A DNA stretch of 64,000 nt from Chrysoperla carnea (GCF_905475395.1 NC_058338.1:74659435-74723434); one strand, 5' to 3'; shown: positions 35,443 through 47,210, counted from the first letter of the stretch. Numbers and translations are program-made. Notes: generated by a model not told the origin, from the sequence alone.

Positions 35443-36520
35443 ATTTAACACGCTTTTATTAGTTTCATACGTATGTTAGTCTATTAATATATGTTAGCAT
35501 GTTAGTCTGTAACTCGAAATTTGGCATAGTTATCAAGGATCGATGACAATACAATAATTTATTAAGTTTATTTGATTATCCTATACAGGATTTTCAGGAT
35601 AAACGATTTCCATATCTGAAAATATACACATTTATTTGCGCTCCCACCATATTTTTGTATACTGAATTTTGGATAAATAAATTATGGTATTAAAACCAGA
35701 AAACTAAAAGTAAATAATAGTTTAAAAAAACTAAAAGTCACGCTTTTATAACTAGCTCAAAACTAAAAGGTAGAAAATAATTTCTTTAAATTAAAAAAAA
35801 AAGCATTTTATCGTAAACAAGTGAAAACAAACAATTGGCTAAATTAATTGTTGCAATACCATGCATAGTCAGTGTTGATTTCCTTATCACATAACACATA
35901 CATACATGTGATACATACATAACTGATATTCAAGTATGGTACATACTATAAAATTTCCGCCTAATTGGCGCCCTCACGGGTAAGCAGTGATGTTTACGAA
36001 AAAATGTTTTAAGCAAAAGTGGTTTATTTTTTGATACGGAACATTTTTTACATTTAAACTTTTGTTCTATCTCTAACGATTTACAAGATGGATCTAACGG
36101 ACCCAACACCCAATTGACCTATGATGCTCCTTTACTTATTTATTTAAAAATTTCAGCTCGATATCTTGTTTCGTTTTTGAGTTATCGTGTCCACAGACGG
36201 ACGGACGGACGGACAACCGGAAATGGACTATGAACACCTATAGCAAAATTTTGTGCGTGGCATCAATATTTTTAAGCGTTACAAACTTGGGACTAAACTT
36301 AGTATACCATGCATATTACATATATGCATGGTATAAAAAGCGTGGGATTAGCGTTTTAAGATATTTTATAATGACTTTACTTTTATCAATATGTGTCTAT
36401 AAAATTTACAATTATTGAAATTTAGCATCCTACGCCTTTTTTCGATAAAACGAATTTTTTGAATTTAAAGAAATTATTTCCTACCTTTCAGTTCAGCTAG
36501 TTACAAAAGCGTGTTTTTTC
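35443..36520. mobile_element. Family B repeat split by a family A element
   Basis: Left part 35443-35817 and right part 36335-36520 match the uninterrupted copy at 55105-55640: AACACGCTTTTATTAG start, the AACTCGAAATTTGGCATA block, the GGATTTTCAGG block and the TTTTATCGTAA/AAAAAGCGTGG junction. The outer ends (AACACGCTTTT and the inverted AAAAGCGTGTT) are inverted repeats, and inner blocks also face each other, so B is itself a foldback-type DNA element. Confidence 0.7.
35818..36334 (+). mobile_element. Family A element inserted in family B
   Basis: Comparing with the empty site in the other family B copy (near 55480) fixes the ends: CAAGTGAAAAC at the left and ACATGGTAT-type sequence (here GCATGGTAT) at the right. 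The site has six A in the empty copy and three plus five A around the insertion, so any target duplication is about 2 bp. The terminal hairpin TACCATGCATAT/ATATGCATGGTA is perfect over 12 bp here. Confidence 0.88.
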
Positions 36521-36713
36521 AGTTTTTTTAAAACTATTATTTCTATTTTTAAATTTTAATGAGGCACTAATCTTCGACTAGTGCGTCGGAAATGCTTAGG
36601 TCATTATTGATAAAAAAATAAATATACCAAACAAGACCAACAAATGTGACTTATATTTGATATTACATATATAATAATTTGTAATTTGTCTTTCCTTTAT
36701 ACATTATTTTGTA

Positions 36714-36835
36714 GTCATTTACGAGGGGCACATGTGTGGCTTTAGGGCTAGTTTCTGGGGATTTTTTTAAAAGAACATGGCAATAAGAATATGCTACAAC
36801 AGCAACAATGATAATAAATATTATATTTTATTAAT
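36714..36835 (+). pseudogene. Decayed exon 2 of a third monocarboxylate transporter copy
   Basis: The stretch aligns without large gaps to exon 2 of transporters A and B: a GTAG in the place of the acceptor, CATTTAC, then GGATTTTTTTAAAAGAACATGG where the live genes have GGAGATTTTTTAAAGGAACG and GTGG, then CTACAAC near the ACAAC of the originals. It carries an in-frame stop and shifts. No other exon of this copy was found, so it is a single-exon relic about 3.7 kb downstream of copy B. Confidence 0.6.
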
Positions 36836-37812
36836 TTTACGTGCATTAATTAATAGATAAAATATTTAAATCACATAAAGATGTTGTTTTGCAAAAACGG
36901 GAATTTCCATACAATGTTTTATCTTATTTACCCCTCAGTAATTTTATTTTTGCGATACCTTTGTTTGGAAATAAAAATTATACTTTCCTAAGAATTAAGA
37001 ATCTCTTCTATGAAAAAAAAGCAAAGAATTCCTAATTTTGTGTAACCCAGTTATTGAAGTAATAAATACAAAGTGTAATAATAATAGTACTCAGACTCTT
37101 CAGTTTCGTATTCTAAACGTCAGAACAAATAGATGGTGTAAAGTGGGACTATTTTGAATTTCACTCCGTTTACTATTTTATTGAGTGAAACGTATTATGA
37201 ATCCGTATTATGAAATCAATTTTACATACACAGATCACATTAATTACTCCAGGGGTAAAATGGGCAACTCATAACAGCAAGTTTAAGATATACGAACTTC
37301 TATTCGGGGGGAAGATTATCAATTTTCCTGTTAATTTTGCACCGACTGCAACAACACATCTTTAGATAACATTAAAAAAATTCATTTTTCAGATCCTTCA
37401 TCTTACTTGTTCATTTTCAGATCTTATGCCAATAATTTTGTGACTAATCGTTTTCCGATGCTAGATTCTACATTAGAGCTTGATTGGTAACTAAGGCAGA
37501 ACTGAAAAATAAAGTTTTTGAAAAATGGATTTTCTGTATGTTATCCAAGCGGAAATTTTTGCTTTTATAGTCAAAACTGATAAATAATTGGGCTTCGAGG
37601 CAGAAGGGAGAAGCTATGACAACTTTATCTTTAATTATCTCTTACGATTTATTTTTAATGAAAAATTGCTGCTGTCTAACAGTTTGAAAAGTAAAATTTG
37701 AAATCCACCCTATAACTGGTAGTTGTGAAGGGTAAGATGTACTACCTCGAACACATGTTATCTCGAACCACTTTACTAGGAACACTATAAGGTAGAAGGT
37801 AGAACTATACTT
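36836..37812. other. Intergenic DNA, nothing recognised
   Basis: AT-rich sequence between the relic exon and the SINE; no gene, RNA or known repeat family seen. Confidence 0.4.
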
Positions 37813-38035
37813 CTTAGAAGGTAGGTAAGGTTATATATGCTGTCCACGAAGGACACACTTAGGCTATAGAGCCCATTGTGATACCATCTATGTGTTTTAC
37901 CACCTTTCGGCTGATAATTCATTTATCAGCTCATCACAACTTTTAATTAAATTAATTCTGTTACCCTAAGCATACCGCTGACGGAATTGGTTACGCCTTA
38001 ACCAACTGAGCTAATAGAGTGACGCTTAGAAGGTA
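37813..38035 (-). mobile_element. tRNA-derived SINE with 11-bp target duplication
   Basis: The element body is 37824-38024, read on the minus strand. Its head has a perfect tRNA A-box (TAGCTCAGTTGG) followed by GGTTAAGGCGTAACC. The middle is anonymous, and the tail (GGTATCACAATGGGCTCTAT onward, ending in AACCTTACC) matches the 3' end of the LINE at 61474-61839. CTTAGAAGGTA flanks both sides exactly (37813-37823 and 38025-38035). A head related to tRNA and a tail shared with a LINE is the standard design of SINEs mobilised by a partner LINE. Confidence 0.88.
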
Positions 38036-38162
38036 AGTAGTTAAGGGAAATATCATTCATGTGAATTTGTTTAAAAGTAAATTAGATATATCATTTTTGG
38101 TGTTTCAAAGTAAAAGTCAGGCTCCGGAAGCTCCTACATGCTATTGAAAAAATTGAAAAACA

Positions 38163-38345
38163 CAAGTGAAAACAGTTGACTGAGATAATTGTCAAAATAC
38201 TATGCAAAGACAGTGTTGATTACGCAATCGTTTCTTGTTTTATGTTCGTTTGTTATCATGTGAGTAAAGAACGAGTGCTATAAGCAAACAAACATATACA
38301 AAATATATGTAACGTATAAATTTAAAATATATACTGTACCTGTAC
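38163..38345 (+). mobile_element. Family A 5' fragment
   Basis: The ACAAGTGAAAAC start, ATAATTGTCAAAATACTATG and CAGTGTTGATTACGCAATCG match the 5' third of the longer family A subtype. The rest is missing, replaced by the LINE fragment that follows. Confidence 0.65.
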
Positions 38346-38354
38346 ACTTTATTT

Positions 38355-39111
38355 TTAAAATCATTTTTAGTTTTTAAAAATAAAGTTATTGATGCATCAA
38401 TTATTACGTCATCAATAAAATATCCGATTGCGCAAGTAAGCGAAATGAAATTTTAAGGTATAATTTTGGATGAAGGTATGAAATGGAATCGACATGTTGA
38501 TACAGTGTGTAAAAAGTTAGGCACGGCTTATTTTTATATCAAAAAATTAAAACAAACTCATAACACTGAAGCTTTATTGGCTGTGTATTATGCGTTTGTA
38601 TATGCCGCTATGCAGTATTGTGTAATATTATGGGGACAATGTTCAGATTGCACACGAATATTTATACTCCAAAAAAGAATTATTCGGCTCATGTTTAATC
38701 TTGATTATCGAGATTCATGTGTTAATCATTTTAAGCGGAATAATTTGCTAACATTCTATGGCATTTATTACTACGAGCTATTAATATTTATCAAAAAAAA
38801 TTATCAAAACCTACCACTTAGAAATGAAATACATGATTATAATACTCGTCATAATAATGATTTGCATATTGCAAACTATAGATTGCAAAAGTTCAAAAAC
38901 TCTCCGGAAATTATTGGAAGTGAATTGTACAATAATCTGCCCGGAGAGTTAAAAAACATAGAGAGCATGCCAAAATTTAAACGTGAGCTGAAGAAGCATA
39001 TTGTAACGTCGTGCCCATACAGTTTAATTTAATTTATTTATAGTTTAATTTAATTTATTTAATTTTCATGTTGACTATACCTATGTACGTTTGTATCTTA
39101 TGGTGAAAATA

Positions 39112-39144
<33 letters not shown>
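38355..39144 (+). pseudogene. 5'-truncated LINE: end of reverse transcriptase plus (TAA)n tail
   Basis: A 188-codon open stretch (38466-39032) encodes the C-terminal end of a non-LTR retrotransposon ORF2: DEGMKWNRHVDTVCKKLGTA, AVYYAFVYAAMQYCVILWG, QKRIIRLMF and a closing basic helix (KFKRELKKHIV). Upstream in the same frame the sequence continues (VSEMKF, a stop, GIILDEG) where intact elements read FLGIILDE, so the fragment is already broken. After the stop comes a short 3' untranslated stretch and a (TAA)n tail of about 34 bp (39111-39144), as in several LINE clades. Nothing upstream of about 38355 can be assigned to the element. Confidence 0.82.
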
Positions 39145-39145
<1 letters not shown>

Positions 39146-39449
39146 TATAATGTTTCAAACCTAAATTGCCTTTTGTACTATGGTTCACAATTCGTGTACC
39201 ATGAAAAGAATACTTAGTATGTAGGAATAATAGTGCTATAAGGAGATACTTATTCTATTATTATATTTTAAAAAACATAAATGTAAATTTTTAACGCTGG
39301 TACTAGCCTCCACCCTATTGTATCTATTATTATTACAATAATTAATGCTGACTTAATAAATTTCATGCTGAGAAGAGAAGTTTGTTTACCATAAAACAAT
39401 GATCATTTATATTCAAAAATCAAAATAAATTTATTCATTAAATACAAGA
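39145..39449. other. Promoter region of the cysteine protease gene
   Basis: About 300 bp between the LINE tail and the protease ATG. I see no defendable TATA box or initiator, though the sequence is AT-rich throughout. Confidence 0.35.
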
Positions 39450-42400
39450 ATGCATTATATTTCTTTCATAATAATTTTATCATTAATTATCAACGAATCG
39501 TATTCTGATCAAATTGATAACGATGAAATCGAGTGTATTCCACATAACTCGACTCACATGGATTTAACATGGGAACGATATAAAGTAGATATAAACCTAA
39601 TTATAGAACAAGTTCCATTTCAAATTCAAACACGTGTCAATTTATTGTAGGTAAAATTTCAAAAAACGTATTCCAGTTTATTAGAAAGGCGTCGTAAAAA
39701 GGCATGGATCGAAAACTGTAAACATATTTATCAGCATAATGCCGCAGCGGCAAAAGGTACACATTCGTATACTTTACGGCCGAATCATTTATCAGATTTG
39801 GTAAGTGTTTTGAAGAAAGTTGTAAGTTTTTTTTTTTTTTTTTTTTTTTAAATTGAGTAATAAATTTTTAGACGAATCATAATTATCATCGTCAAATGAT
39901 AAAATTAACAAAAAGTCGGCGTCGAAAATTGTCAATGGATGAAGAAATTGTTGGATCAACTCATGGTCATATAGAACATTTACCTAAAGAGGTAATGAAA
40001 ATTTTTTTTTTTTGTTCGACCATAAAATCCAAGTTTTTACACCGAGATCTGTATACATCCTTATTTCGGTTTGTCTATATGTGTATAAATCTGGAGTTTA
40101 ATTCTTGATGATCCTTTCAACTAAAAGCGAATATTTTCAAGTTGCATGAGTTCATTGTAGCAAAAAAAAAATTAATAATTTTTAAGTAAAGAATCTGCAA
40201 ATAATAAGCTCTTAAGAGTTTTGCTCATGACTTAGTAATAGATTTTTGTTTTCGAAATTATGCCATAGCTTCAGTTTCATCGATAATTAAACCAAATTTT
40301 AATTATTTTTTGCTTTAACATAGATTGATTGGCGTGAAAAAGGTTTCAAAACTCCCCCAGTTGATCAACGGGATTGTGGTTCATGTTATGCTTTTAGTAT
40401 AGCTCACATTTTAGAAGCACAGCTTTTAAAAGAAACAGCAAAATTGGTACCGTTAAGTGAACAACAAATTATTGACTGCAGCACTAAAAGTGGTAATTAC
40501 GGATGTAATGGTGGTAGTTTACGCAATACTTTACGGTATTTAACTACAATTGGTGGTATTGAAGGTGCCGAAGAGTATCCATATGAAGCAAAGGTACTTT
40601 AGCGTGAGAGTTGTAAATTTTTACTTAGTAATTAATTTGCTTGTTTTTTCTACAGTCCAAAAAATGTAAATTCGATCGAGGTAAAATTGTTACTAACGTC
40701 ACTACATGGTCAATTTTACCAGCTAGGGATGAACATGCATTGCAAAAAACCGTAGCCAATGTAGGACCTGTGGCTGTTTCAATTAATGCAAGTCCTAAAA
40801 CTTTTCAACTTTATCAGTAAGTATTCTGAGATTTATTGAATCACACAATTGTGATTGAAACTATTTGTTCCTTATTTTCAACTTTGATGATGAATTTTGT
40901 TATAACTTCATGAATGGAGACGAAAAATAAGACAACAGTTTTTCGATATTTGCCTTGGTTTTCAAAATATAAAAAGCTAAATAATTGAACAAAATTTTCA
41001 ATTTTCTATATTTTGAAAATTACTCAAGTTTTAAAATAATTCACCATTGAAATTGAAAATAGTTTTTTTTAATTTGTCTCCCCGCTACTCTGCTCAAACA
41101 TCCTTAATTTTTGTTTTCAATAATTTATTAAGGTTTAAACTTTAGTTTATATAGTTTTGTTTTAATTTCTAAAGACTAGTTTTGGAGTAATTTATGAAAA
41201 CATATCATCCATCTACCGTTTTCTCATAAGACCAATGTTAAATATGCCACTTTTGAAGTCATTTATTTATTTAAATAATCGGACAACATCCCCCTAAAAT
41301 TTGATTAAGAACTTAGTCCAACTTAATATAAAAAAAATTAAGGCCTTTATCCTTGGCGCTTGTACCTCCTTAAAAACTTCACATATTTTCTTAATAAAGC
41401 ATCGTTTGACTGACTGCCCTGCGCCAACACCAACAAATATTACTTTTTTGCGAAACATGTTAGAGTGAAAATGAAAAGAGAAAATTTTTCAAAGTCAATT
41501 TGAATAATAGGGGGTAATGATTTTAAGGTAGTACCAGCATGAAATCACTTTTCGACAGATTTGGTCGAATTTTTTTTCTCGGGTTTATAATAGCTTTATT
41601 TATGAATTCCTAAAATTTCATAATTTTTGACCGTTTAGATCGCGAGATATTTAAAGACAAAGTTCGCGATTTTGAGGGTCATGTCCCATTTAAAGCATGT
41701 AAAATGTTCGGTCTCTCCAACTATTTTTTATGATATTATTATATATTGAAGAAAAAGTAGAAAAAAATGTTTATACAATACAATTCTAAAAAAAAAATTT
41801 AGAAATTAATTTTCACTTTCGAGATATTAATTTTGACGTAAATTGATCGAAATTGGGACGTTGGCATAATTATTTCCCATTTTAAACGGTCAAAATTTCT
41901 GAAACTTTGGGAATTAATAGTAAGCATTATTAAATTCTTAAATTTAATTTTTCGTTAAATTCTGTCGAAAAAAAAATTGTACCATTGCTTTAACATAGAA
42001 ACTGCAAATACCATGCTGGAACATCGTTAATGAATTGGAAAATGATGTTGTTTTCAAGAATAATATTTTCACGCTTAATCAACTGTTTCAAACTTGACTT
42101 CGCGAGTGATTAATTAGTTCAGTAAAAGATGTTGCAAATAAAGTAAAATGAAAGAAACCGCTCGCATTTTGCTAAAACCTCATGAAAGCCTGGAGCCTAT
42201 TTACTAATTTTTTAGTGAACTTTAACATTGATCGTTTAATTGAATTAAAATTTATTATTTATTAACAAATAGAAAGATTTTCACCACTTATTCATACCTT
42301 ACTAACGATATTTGACACCTAAGAAACGCATTCCATGAGGTTTTAGCAAAATGCGAACGGTTTCTATCAATAGCCGATTGTTGTAACATCTTTTACTCTA

Positions 42401-45294
42401 CTAAATATAATTTTTGTTATTGTCGAGGATAAGGTAACCCCCGTGCTACAGGATGTGTAATATATTAGTACACTCTGTACTATTTATGTAAATAATAGTG
42501 TCAGTAAGTTAAATATTTTAAAGTGGGCAGATATTTTACTATTTATATGAATGGTTACTTGGCCTATAGCCTATAATATTATTATTATATCTATGATAAT
42601 CTGCATATAAAATAGTACGTTCAAATACGTATAATACGCGTAGCTTAAGTATTATATGTTTTGTTTGCATGATAAATTTATAAAAATGGTCACGAATATC
42701 TAATCTAAAACCTAAAAAAGAAAATATAAGGTATAACACATACGTTACGATATATTACGTAACTATTCGTTCTATTGTATTAGTTCTTATTAGGTATTAA
42801 GAGAAAATTACATGTATATACATAAAGTTGATTTTTACAGAAAGGTTTGTAATATTTGACCAATTGTAGTGTAGTCATAGTCGAATACGTAAGCCAGGGT
42901 GCATAGGAAAAGGGGGAATGCATAGCAAAGTGGAAAAAAGTGGGTGCGTATAAGACCCCAAGGAAAAATCAGCCAACTTAAGCTATTCAGAAAAGGTCAT
43001 AGGATCCAAGCGATGGGCATATCTAGTCAAGTTTTTTTGAAATGATTATTTTGGCTTAAAATTGTCAACTAGTAGATATTTTTGGTCGCTGAATCTGGCA
43101 TCGTATTCCGAAAATCGTGCCATTTTTGGCTAAGTATTTTTCGTCTAAACATTGTTCTGCTCTGGAAGGTATTTTTGTTTACCGATGTAATACTTAGTTT
43201 GCCAAAAAAGGGAAATTCTGGCTAACAATGGCGTAATCAGCGACCAAAAATACCTCCTGCATAACATTTTGGATGATAAATATTAAGGTTTCCGTTTTTA
43301 TGCCAAAAACTGAAATTTAAGGTCAAAAATGGAACGATTTTTGGAATACGTGACCGAATCCGTGTAATCTGACATCGGATTCGTATTAGCGACCAAAAAT
43401 ACCTACTAGATGACAATTATAATCCAAAATTTGCCCTTTTCTGACTAGGTTAAGTTGTTTGAATGTCATGGTCCTATAAATACGCTGAAAAAAGTTTCAT
43501 TAAAATCGGTGCTGTTTCCCAACTTTCTACACTTTTTCCCAGCTTATTAATTGGACTATCAGTCTGAATAATAATTTTTTCTGACATTCTGTATTAGACT
43601 ACAATTTTAACAGAGATTAGAGCATTCATGTTTCATAATTAATGATTTTCCAATAATTAATGCTGTTGAAAGAAAAAACAAAAGTTTTTTAAATTATGGT
43701 CTGCTTGTAAATTAGAATCTTATAGCCCGGGTATTTTTTATCTATATTTGATGAAAATTATTCTAAACATTAGAAAGTAAGTGCAATTGCGTTTCCATAA
43801 TTTCGACTAGTCTTTAATATAAATTGCGAAGGTAAAAACTCAATTACTTAAAAAAAAAACTGTAAAAAAAAATTTTATAGTCATATTAACGATGTACGAA
43901 CGCTAGGACAATTTTGGATATAAGTCTTTTTTTTTTGGACTAAGTTGGACTAAGTCAAAATCATTTCTGAAAATTTTAGAGGGGGTTGCCTGATTATATA
44001 AATAAATAAATGACTTCATAAGTTGGCATATTTAACATTGGCCATCTGGAAAAACGGTAGATGGATGATATGTTTTAATAGATTTCTCCAAAACTAGTCT
44101 TTAGAAATTAAAAAAAACTATTTAAATTAAAGTTAAAGTCTTAATATAATATAATTTAAACAAAAAAAAAAAAACGTTGTCCCCAACTAATTACGGATGT
44201 ATGAGCACGGTAGTGGGACACAAGCTTTAGTTTTCGATATTTCGAAAACCAAGGCAGATATCGAAAAATTTTTTTCTTTTGTCGTCTACATTCATGAAGT
44301 TATAACAAAGTTCATGATCAAAGTTGAAAGTAAGGTAATAATTTCAACCACAACTTTAAACTTGCCTTGGCGCTCATACTACCTTAAATCCTTTTTTAAT
44401 ATAGTCTTATGTATTGAATTAAAAATCTACAGTAGTTCTCGCCAAGAGCTGAAATTTATCAAAAGTTTTTGCGTATCTATATTTGAGCTAGTGGATTGAA
44501 AATCGACTTTTAGATAGGGGTAGAGTCAAAAAAGTGACTTTTAAGGTGTTACAGGGTGCTAACTTCCTAGCTTACTCCCTTATTAATGTTGTTAAATTTT
44601 AAAACTTTGCGCATGTCCTAAGTATGAAATACAGCTAGAAGTTTGAAAATTGAGTTATGCTGTGACCTTTGGTACAACAATTACCGGCCCCTCTACCTAG
44701 CTTTTTATGTAAATATTTCACATATAAAAAAATATGAAAAGACAAAAATGTCATTTCGAGAGAAAGCATCTAATAATATGAAGTATCTTATGAGAGGGAA
44801 ATATAATCATAGTCATGGAGCTCTGCAGCTCTCCGATTTTTTAGTGTTTGATTTATAAATTAAATCTGGCGCATCCCATCCTGGACGATTTTTATGAACC
44901 ATCCAGTAAATTATATATAATTTTTTTTTACATTCGTATATGAAAGAAAAGTCTCCTAAAAACATTAAATTTTATAATCAATAAAAATATTATTCTCTGA
45001 AAATAATTATGTTACTAACATACATATTTTCTTGCTATGTAATTTCTTTTTTTTTTTTATTTTGTGTTTTTATTTCTTTCCATACACAACAGCAGAGGGA
45101 TTTACAACGATGACCAATGTTCTTCAAACAGTGTGAATCATGCAATGATTATTGTGGGTTATACAAAAGACGCATGGATATTGAAGAATTGGTGGGGTGA
45201 ACATTGGGGTGAAAATGGTTATATGAGATTACGTCGACATAAAAATTTATGTGGTATAGCTAATTATGTTGCATATGCGAAAATTATTAATTAA
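39450..45294 (+). CDS. Papain-like cysteine protease, cathepsin L-like proenzyme
   Basis: Six exons: 39450-39584, 39651-39800, 39872-39991, 40324-40593, 40656-40816 and 45093-45294. They join in frame to 345 residues. A signal peptide (1-19, hydrophobic IIILSLII) is followed by the inhibitor I29 propeptide (about 41-100) with a WxxNxxxIxxxN core (AWIENCKHIYQHN). The mature enzyme starts near IDWREKGF (136). Catalytic residues are visible: Gln150 in the oxyanion hole, Cys156 in CGSCYAF, His295 in NHAMIIVGY and Asn311 in KNWWG. GCNGG is the usual subsite motif. The 345-aa length is normal for the family. It should be a secreted or lysosomal endopeptidase for protein digestion. Mild departures: CYAFSIAH where most have CWAFSAVG. 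The last intron is 4.3 kb and filled with inverted repeats. The last acceptor was chosen to keep the family spacing FxxYxxGIY. AATAAA overlaps at 45295-45300. Confidence 0.93.
41521..41995. mobile_element. Foldback element in the protease intron
   Basis: Ends GGTAGTACC with TTTTCGACAGA at the left and TCTGTCGAAAA with TTGTACC at the right are inverted. Inner blocks ATAATTTTTGACCGTTTA and the inverted TAAACGGTCAAAATTTCT also pair. No coding sequence. Confidence 0.6.
42116..42402. mobile_element. MITE-like foldback in the protease intron
   Basis: Arms of about 70-85 bp (42116-42190 and 42310-42402, inverted) share AGTAAAAGATGTT at the tips and CGCATTTTGCTAAAACCTCA inside. The loop is AT-rich and non-coding. 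Confidence 0.75.
42890..43565. mobile_element. Family E foldback element in the protease intron
   Basis: The left half (42960-43140) reads as the inverted counterpart of the right half (43370-43500): TTGTCAACTAGTAGATATTT faces an inverted AAATACCTACTAGATGACAA, and both flank GACCAAAAATACC-type blocks. A second copy lies at 49920-50300. Confidence 0.65.
43970..44395 (-). repeat. Family D repeat, inverted copy
   Basis: Reverse complement of the family D sequence at 1894-2400 and 40850-41385: AACGGTAGATGGATGATATG at the left, GCCAAGGCAAGTTTAAAGTT (minus strand) at the right. Confidence 0.7.
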
Positions 45295-45300
45295 AATAAA
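45295..45300 (+). promoter_or_regulatory. Polyadenylation signal of the protease gene
   Basis: AATAAA directly after the stop codon, within an AATAAATAAATAAAC run giving several overlapping signals; the 3' untranslated region must be short. Confidence 0.5.
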
Positions 45301-45953
45301 TAAATAAACTTTTAACACTTTGTATTTTATTTAAGTTTGTGGGCCGAATTTAATTTTGCGTTCATGATCTTAATTAGGTTATTTTAACAAACCCTATATT
45401 TTCGTCCTAATAAAAATCTTAATCTCCTAGTTGGTTCACAGTGTAGTATTTATACCAAACTTCCGGACAAAATATAATGAAGTGATTTTTATGCTCAAAA
45501 TTGATACAAAAGACTATTTAGATGCAAAAGTACCTCATATTTGGCAAAAATAAAAAAAATTTTTTTTAGTCATATTCGTCTTCCTAATTATTTCATTTTT
45601 TTCTTCAATTTTTTTTAATTATTTTTTTTTTTTTGGTTCTTTGCCACTTTTATCCTTATCTATGCTTTGCTTTTGTTTCCACGTAAGGTGATTTTGGAAT
45701 TATAAGTTAAAAATTTTCACTGGAAAACTGCTTGCTCCTTTTTTTAACTTTTGACTTGCGCCATCTCAATCTCTATCTTAGTTTTATCTTAGTCTTAAAA
45801 GAAAAGCGCAAGTTCGCGGAAGATTTTTTTTCATAAACATGTTATAGAATACTTAAACTTTGCCCTGTTACAAAAAATATTACCGGTCAAAAAGGCGCAC
45901 ATAAACAAAAAGCTTTGAATTTGATAATTTAATAAAAGAAAGTTACCTTTTAG
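45301..45953. other. Intergenic DNA, nothing recognised
   Basis: AT-rich spacer with T-rich runs around 45560-45640; no gene or repeat family recognised. Confidence 0.4.
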
Positions 45954-46116
45954 TACCATGTATATATGAAATATACATAGTATATTATGTTTAGTCCCAA
46001 GTTTGTAACGATTAAAAATATTGATGGTACGGAAAAATTTTGGTATAGGTGTTATTCACCGAATTAGTCCATTTTCGGTTGTCTGTGCGTCTGTCTGCCT
46101 GTCAACACGATTGTAC
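45954..46116 (-). mobile_element. Family A 3' fragment, inverted
   Basis: On the minus strand this gives the GACAGGCAGACAGACGC tract, the CTAATTCGGTGAATAACACC block, CGTTACAAACTTGGGACTAA and the terminal hairpin ending in ACATGGTA. The 5' two thirds are missing. Confidence 0.75.
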
Positions 46117-47210
46117 CTATCGATCCCTTGTTTTAAAATTCGATCGAAAAAAATTACTCTACCAAATGTCGCCAACCCTGTGATTGATATAGTTTTAATA
46201 TTAATATAAGTATACATCTTTAATAAGTAGGTTTGTTCTATACATATAAGTGTTACCTTGTAAATGTCCATCAATGTTCTAAAAACACAGGAAATTTTAT
46301 GACTTTGACGTATTATGTAAAACATCTGCAAAGAAATATTAAAATACATTTATTATTATTGTCTTGATGCTAAAAATAGTTAAGACATTAAATCAATCAA
46401 GTTTATAAAATATTGTTTATTCATCAATCAATTGAAATAAAAAATCATTTTGATATAGGTATGCTAGGAAGGTGGTGGTATTTGTATCTATAGGAGATTA
46501 ATAGACATGGAGACACTGATTTGAAGTCATTTGTTACCTTTAATGAAACAGGATAAATAAAGAAAGTCAAGGTAGTCCGGCTGTTTGAGCAAGTACGGTG
46601 AATATTCTTTTTTTTTGCGGTATGACAGTTTGGCTAAATTTTGAATTATTTCATTTTAAACTTGGGATTTTTAACACCTCCTGTGGAAGAACTTACAATA
46701 ATGTTAATGGTACAAAAATTAATCGGGTATTGAGCTTCAAAAAAGTTTTCATCATGAAGAAAATTTTTCACAGATTCTGATTATGCAAAAATATTTTAGA
46801 GTATTTTATTACATTTACGTCACACAAATTGCCTAGTTTACGATATTTTTAGAGCAATTTATTACATTTAAATCATAAAAATTACCTAGTTGACTAGTCA
46901 CGTGACGACCGGACTACTTTAACAGGTTCAATTTTATTTTTTAATGACTAGTTTTTTTAATTATTTTTACCAAATTAAATATGAGAGTCATCATCAAATT
47001 TTTTCCAACAATTCAAATAGCAGCCATACCGCCTTAAAAACGGCGAAAGTGATTATTTCACACACGGATACAGAATTTCGTCCAGGAGGTGGACCATTTT
47101 TGTGTAACTTAATACGATTTTAAAAGCAATGGAATTACACCCATTAGAAATAATATTACCTATCATATGCATTCACACCCTCGTAAAGTAGTATTTTTAA
47201 GTCGGTGTGG
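46117..47210. other. Intergenic DNA, nothing recognised
   Basis: No gene found. Two imperfect direct repeats of about 55 bp (46800-46840 and 46855-46895) share TTTATTACATTTA and AATTACC/AATTGCC-like ends followed by TAGTT. Confidence 0.4.

Larger units (their letters stand above)
40817..45092. other. 4.3-kb last intron of the protease gene, built from nested repeats
   Basis: Contents in order: family D copy (about 40850-41385), foldback (41521-41995), foldback MITE (42116-42402), family E foldback (42890-43565), inverted family D copy (43970-44395), then AT-rich sequence to the acceptor. The two D copies face each other across about 2.6 kb, so the intron RNA could form a very large hairpin. 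All other introns of this gene are 60-332 nt. Confidence 0.7.

Noticed and set aside
39111-39144. (TAA)n microsatellite as an independent feature
   Set aside because: It directly follows the LINE 3' end and is better explained as the retrotransposon tail.
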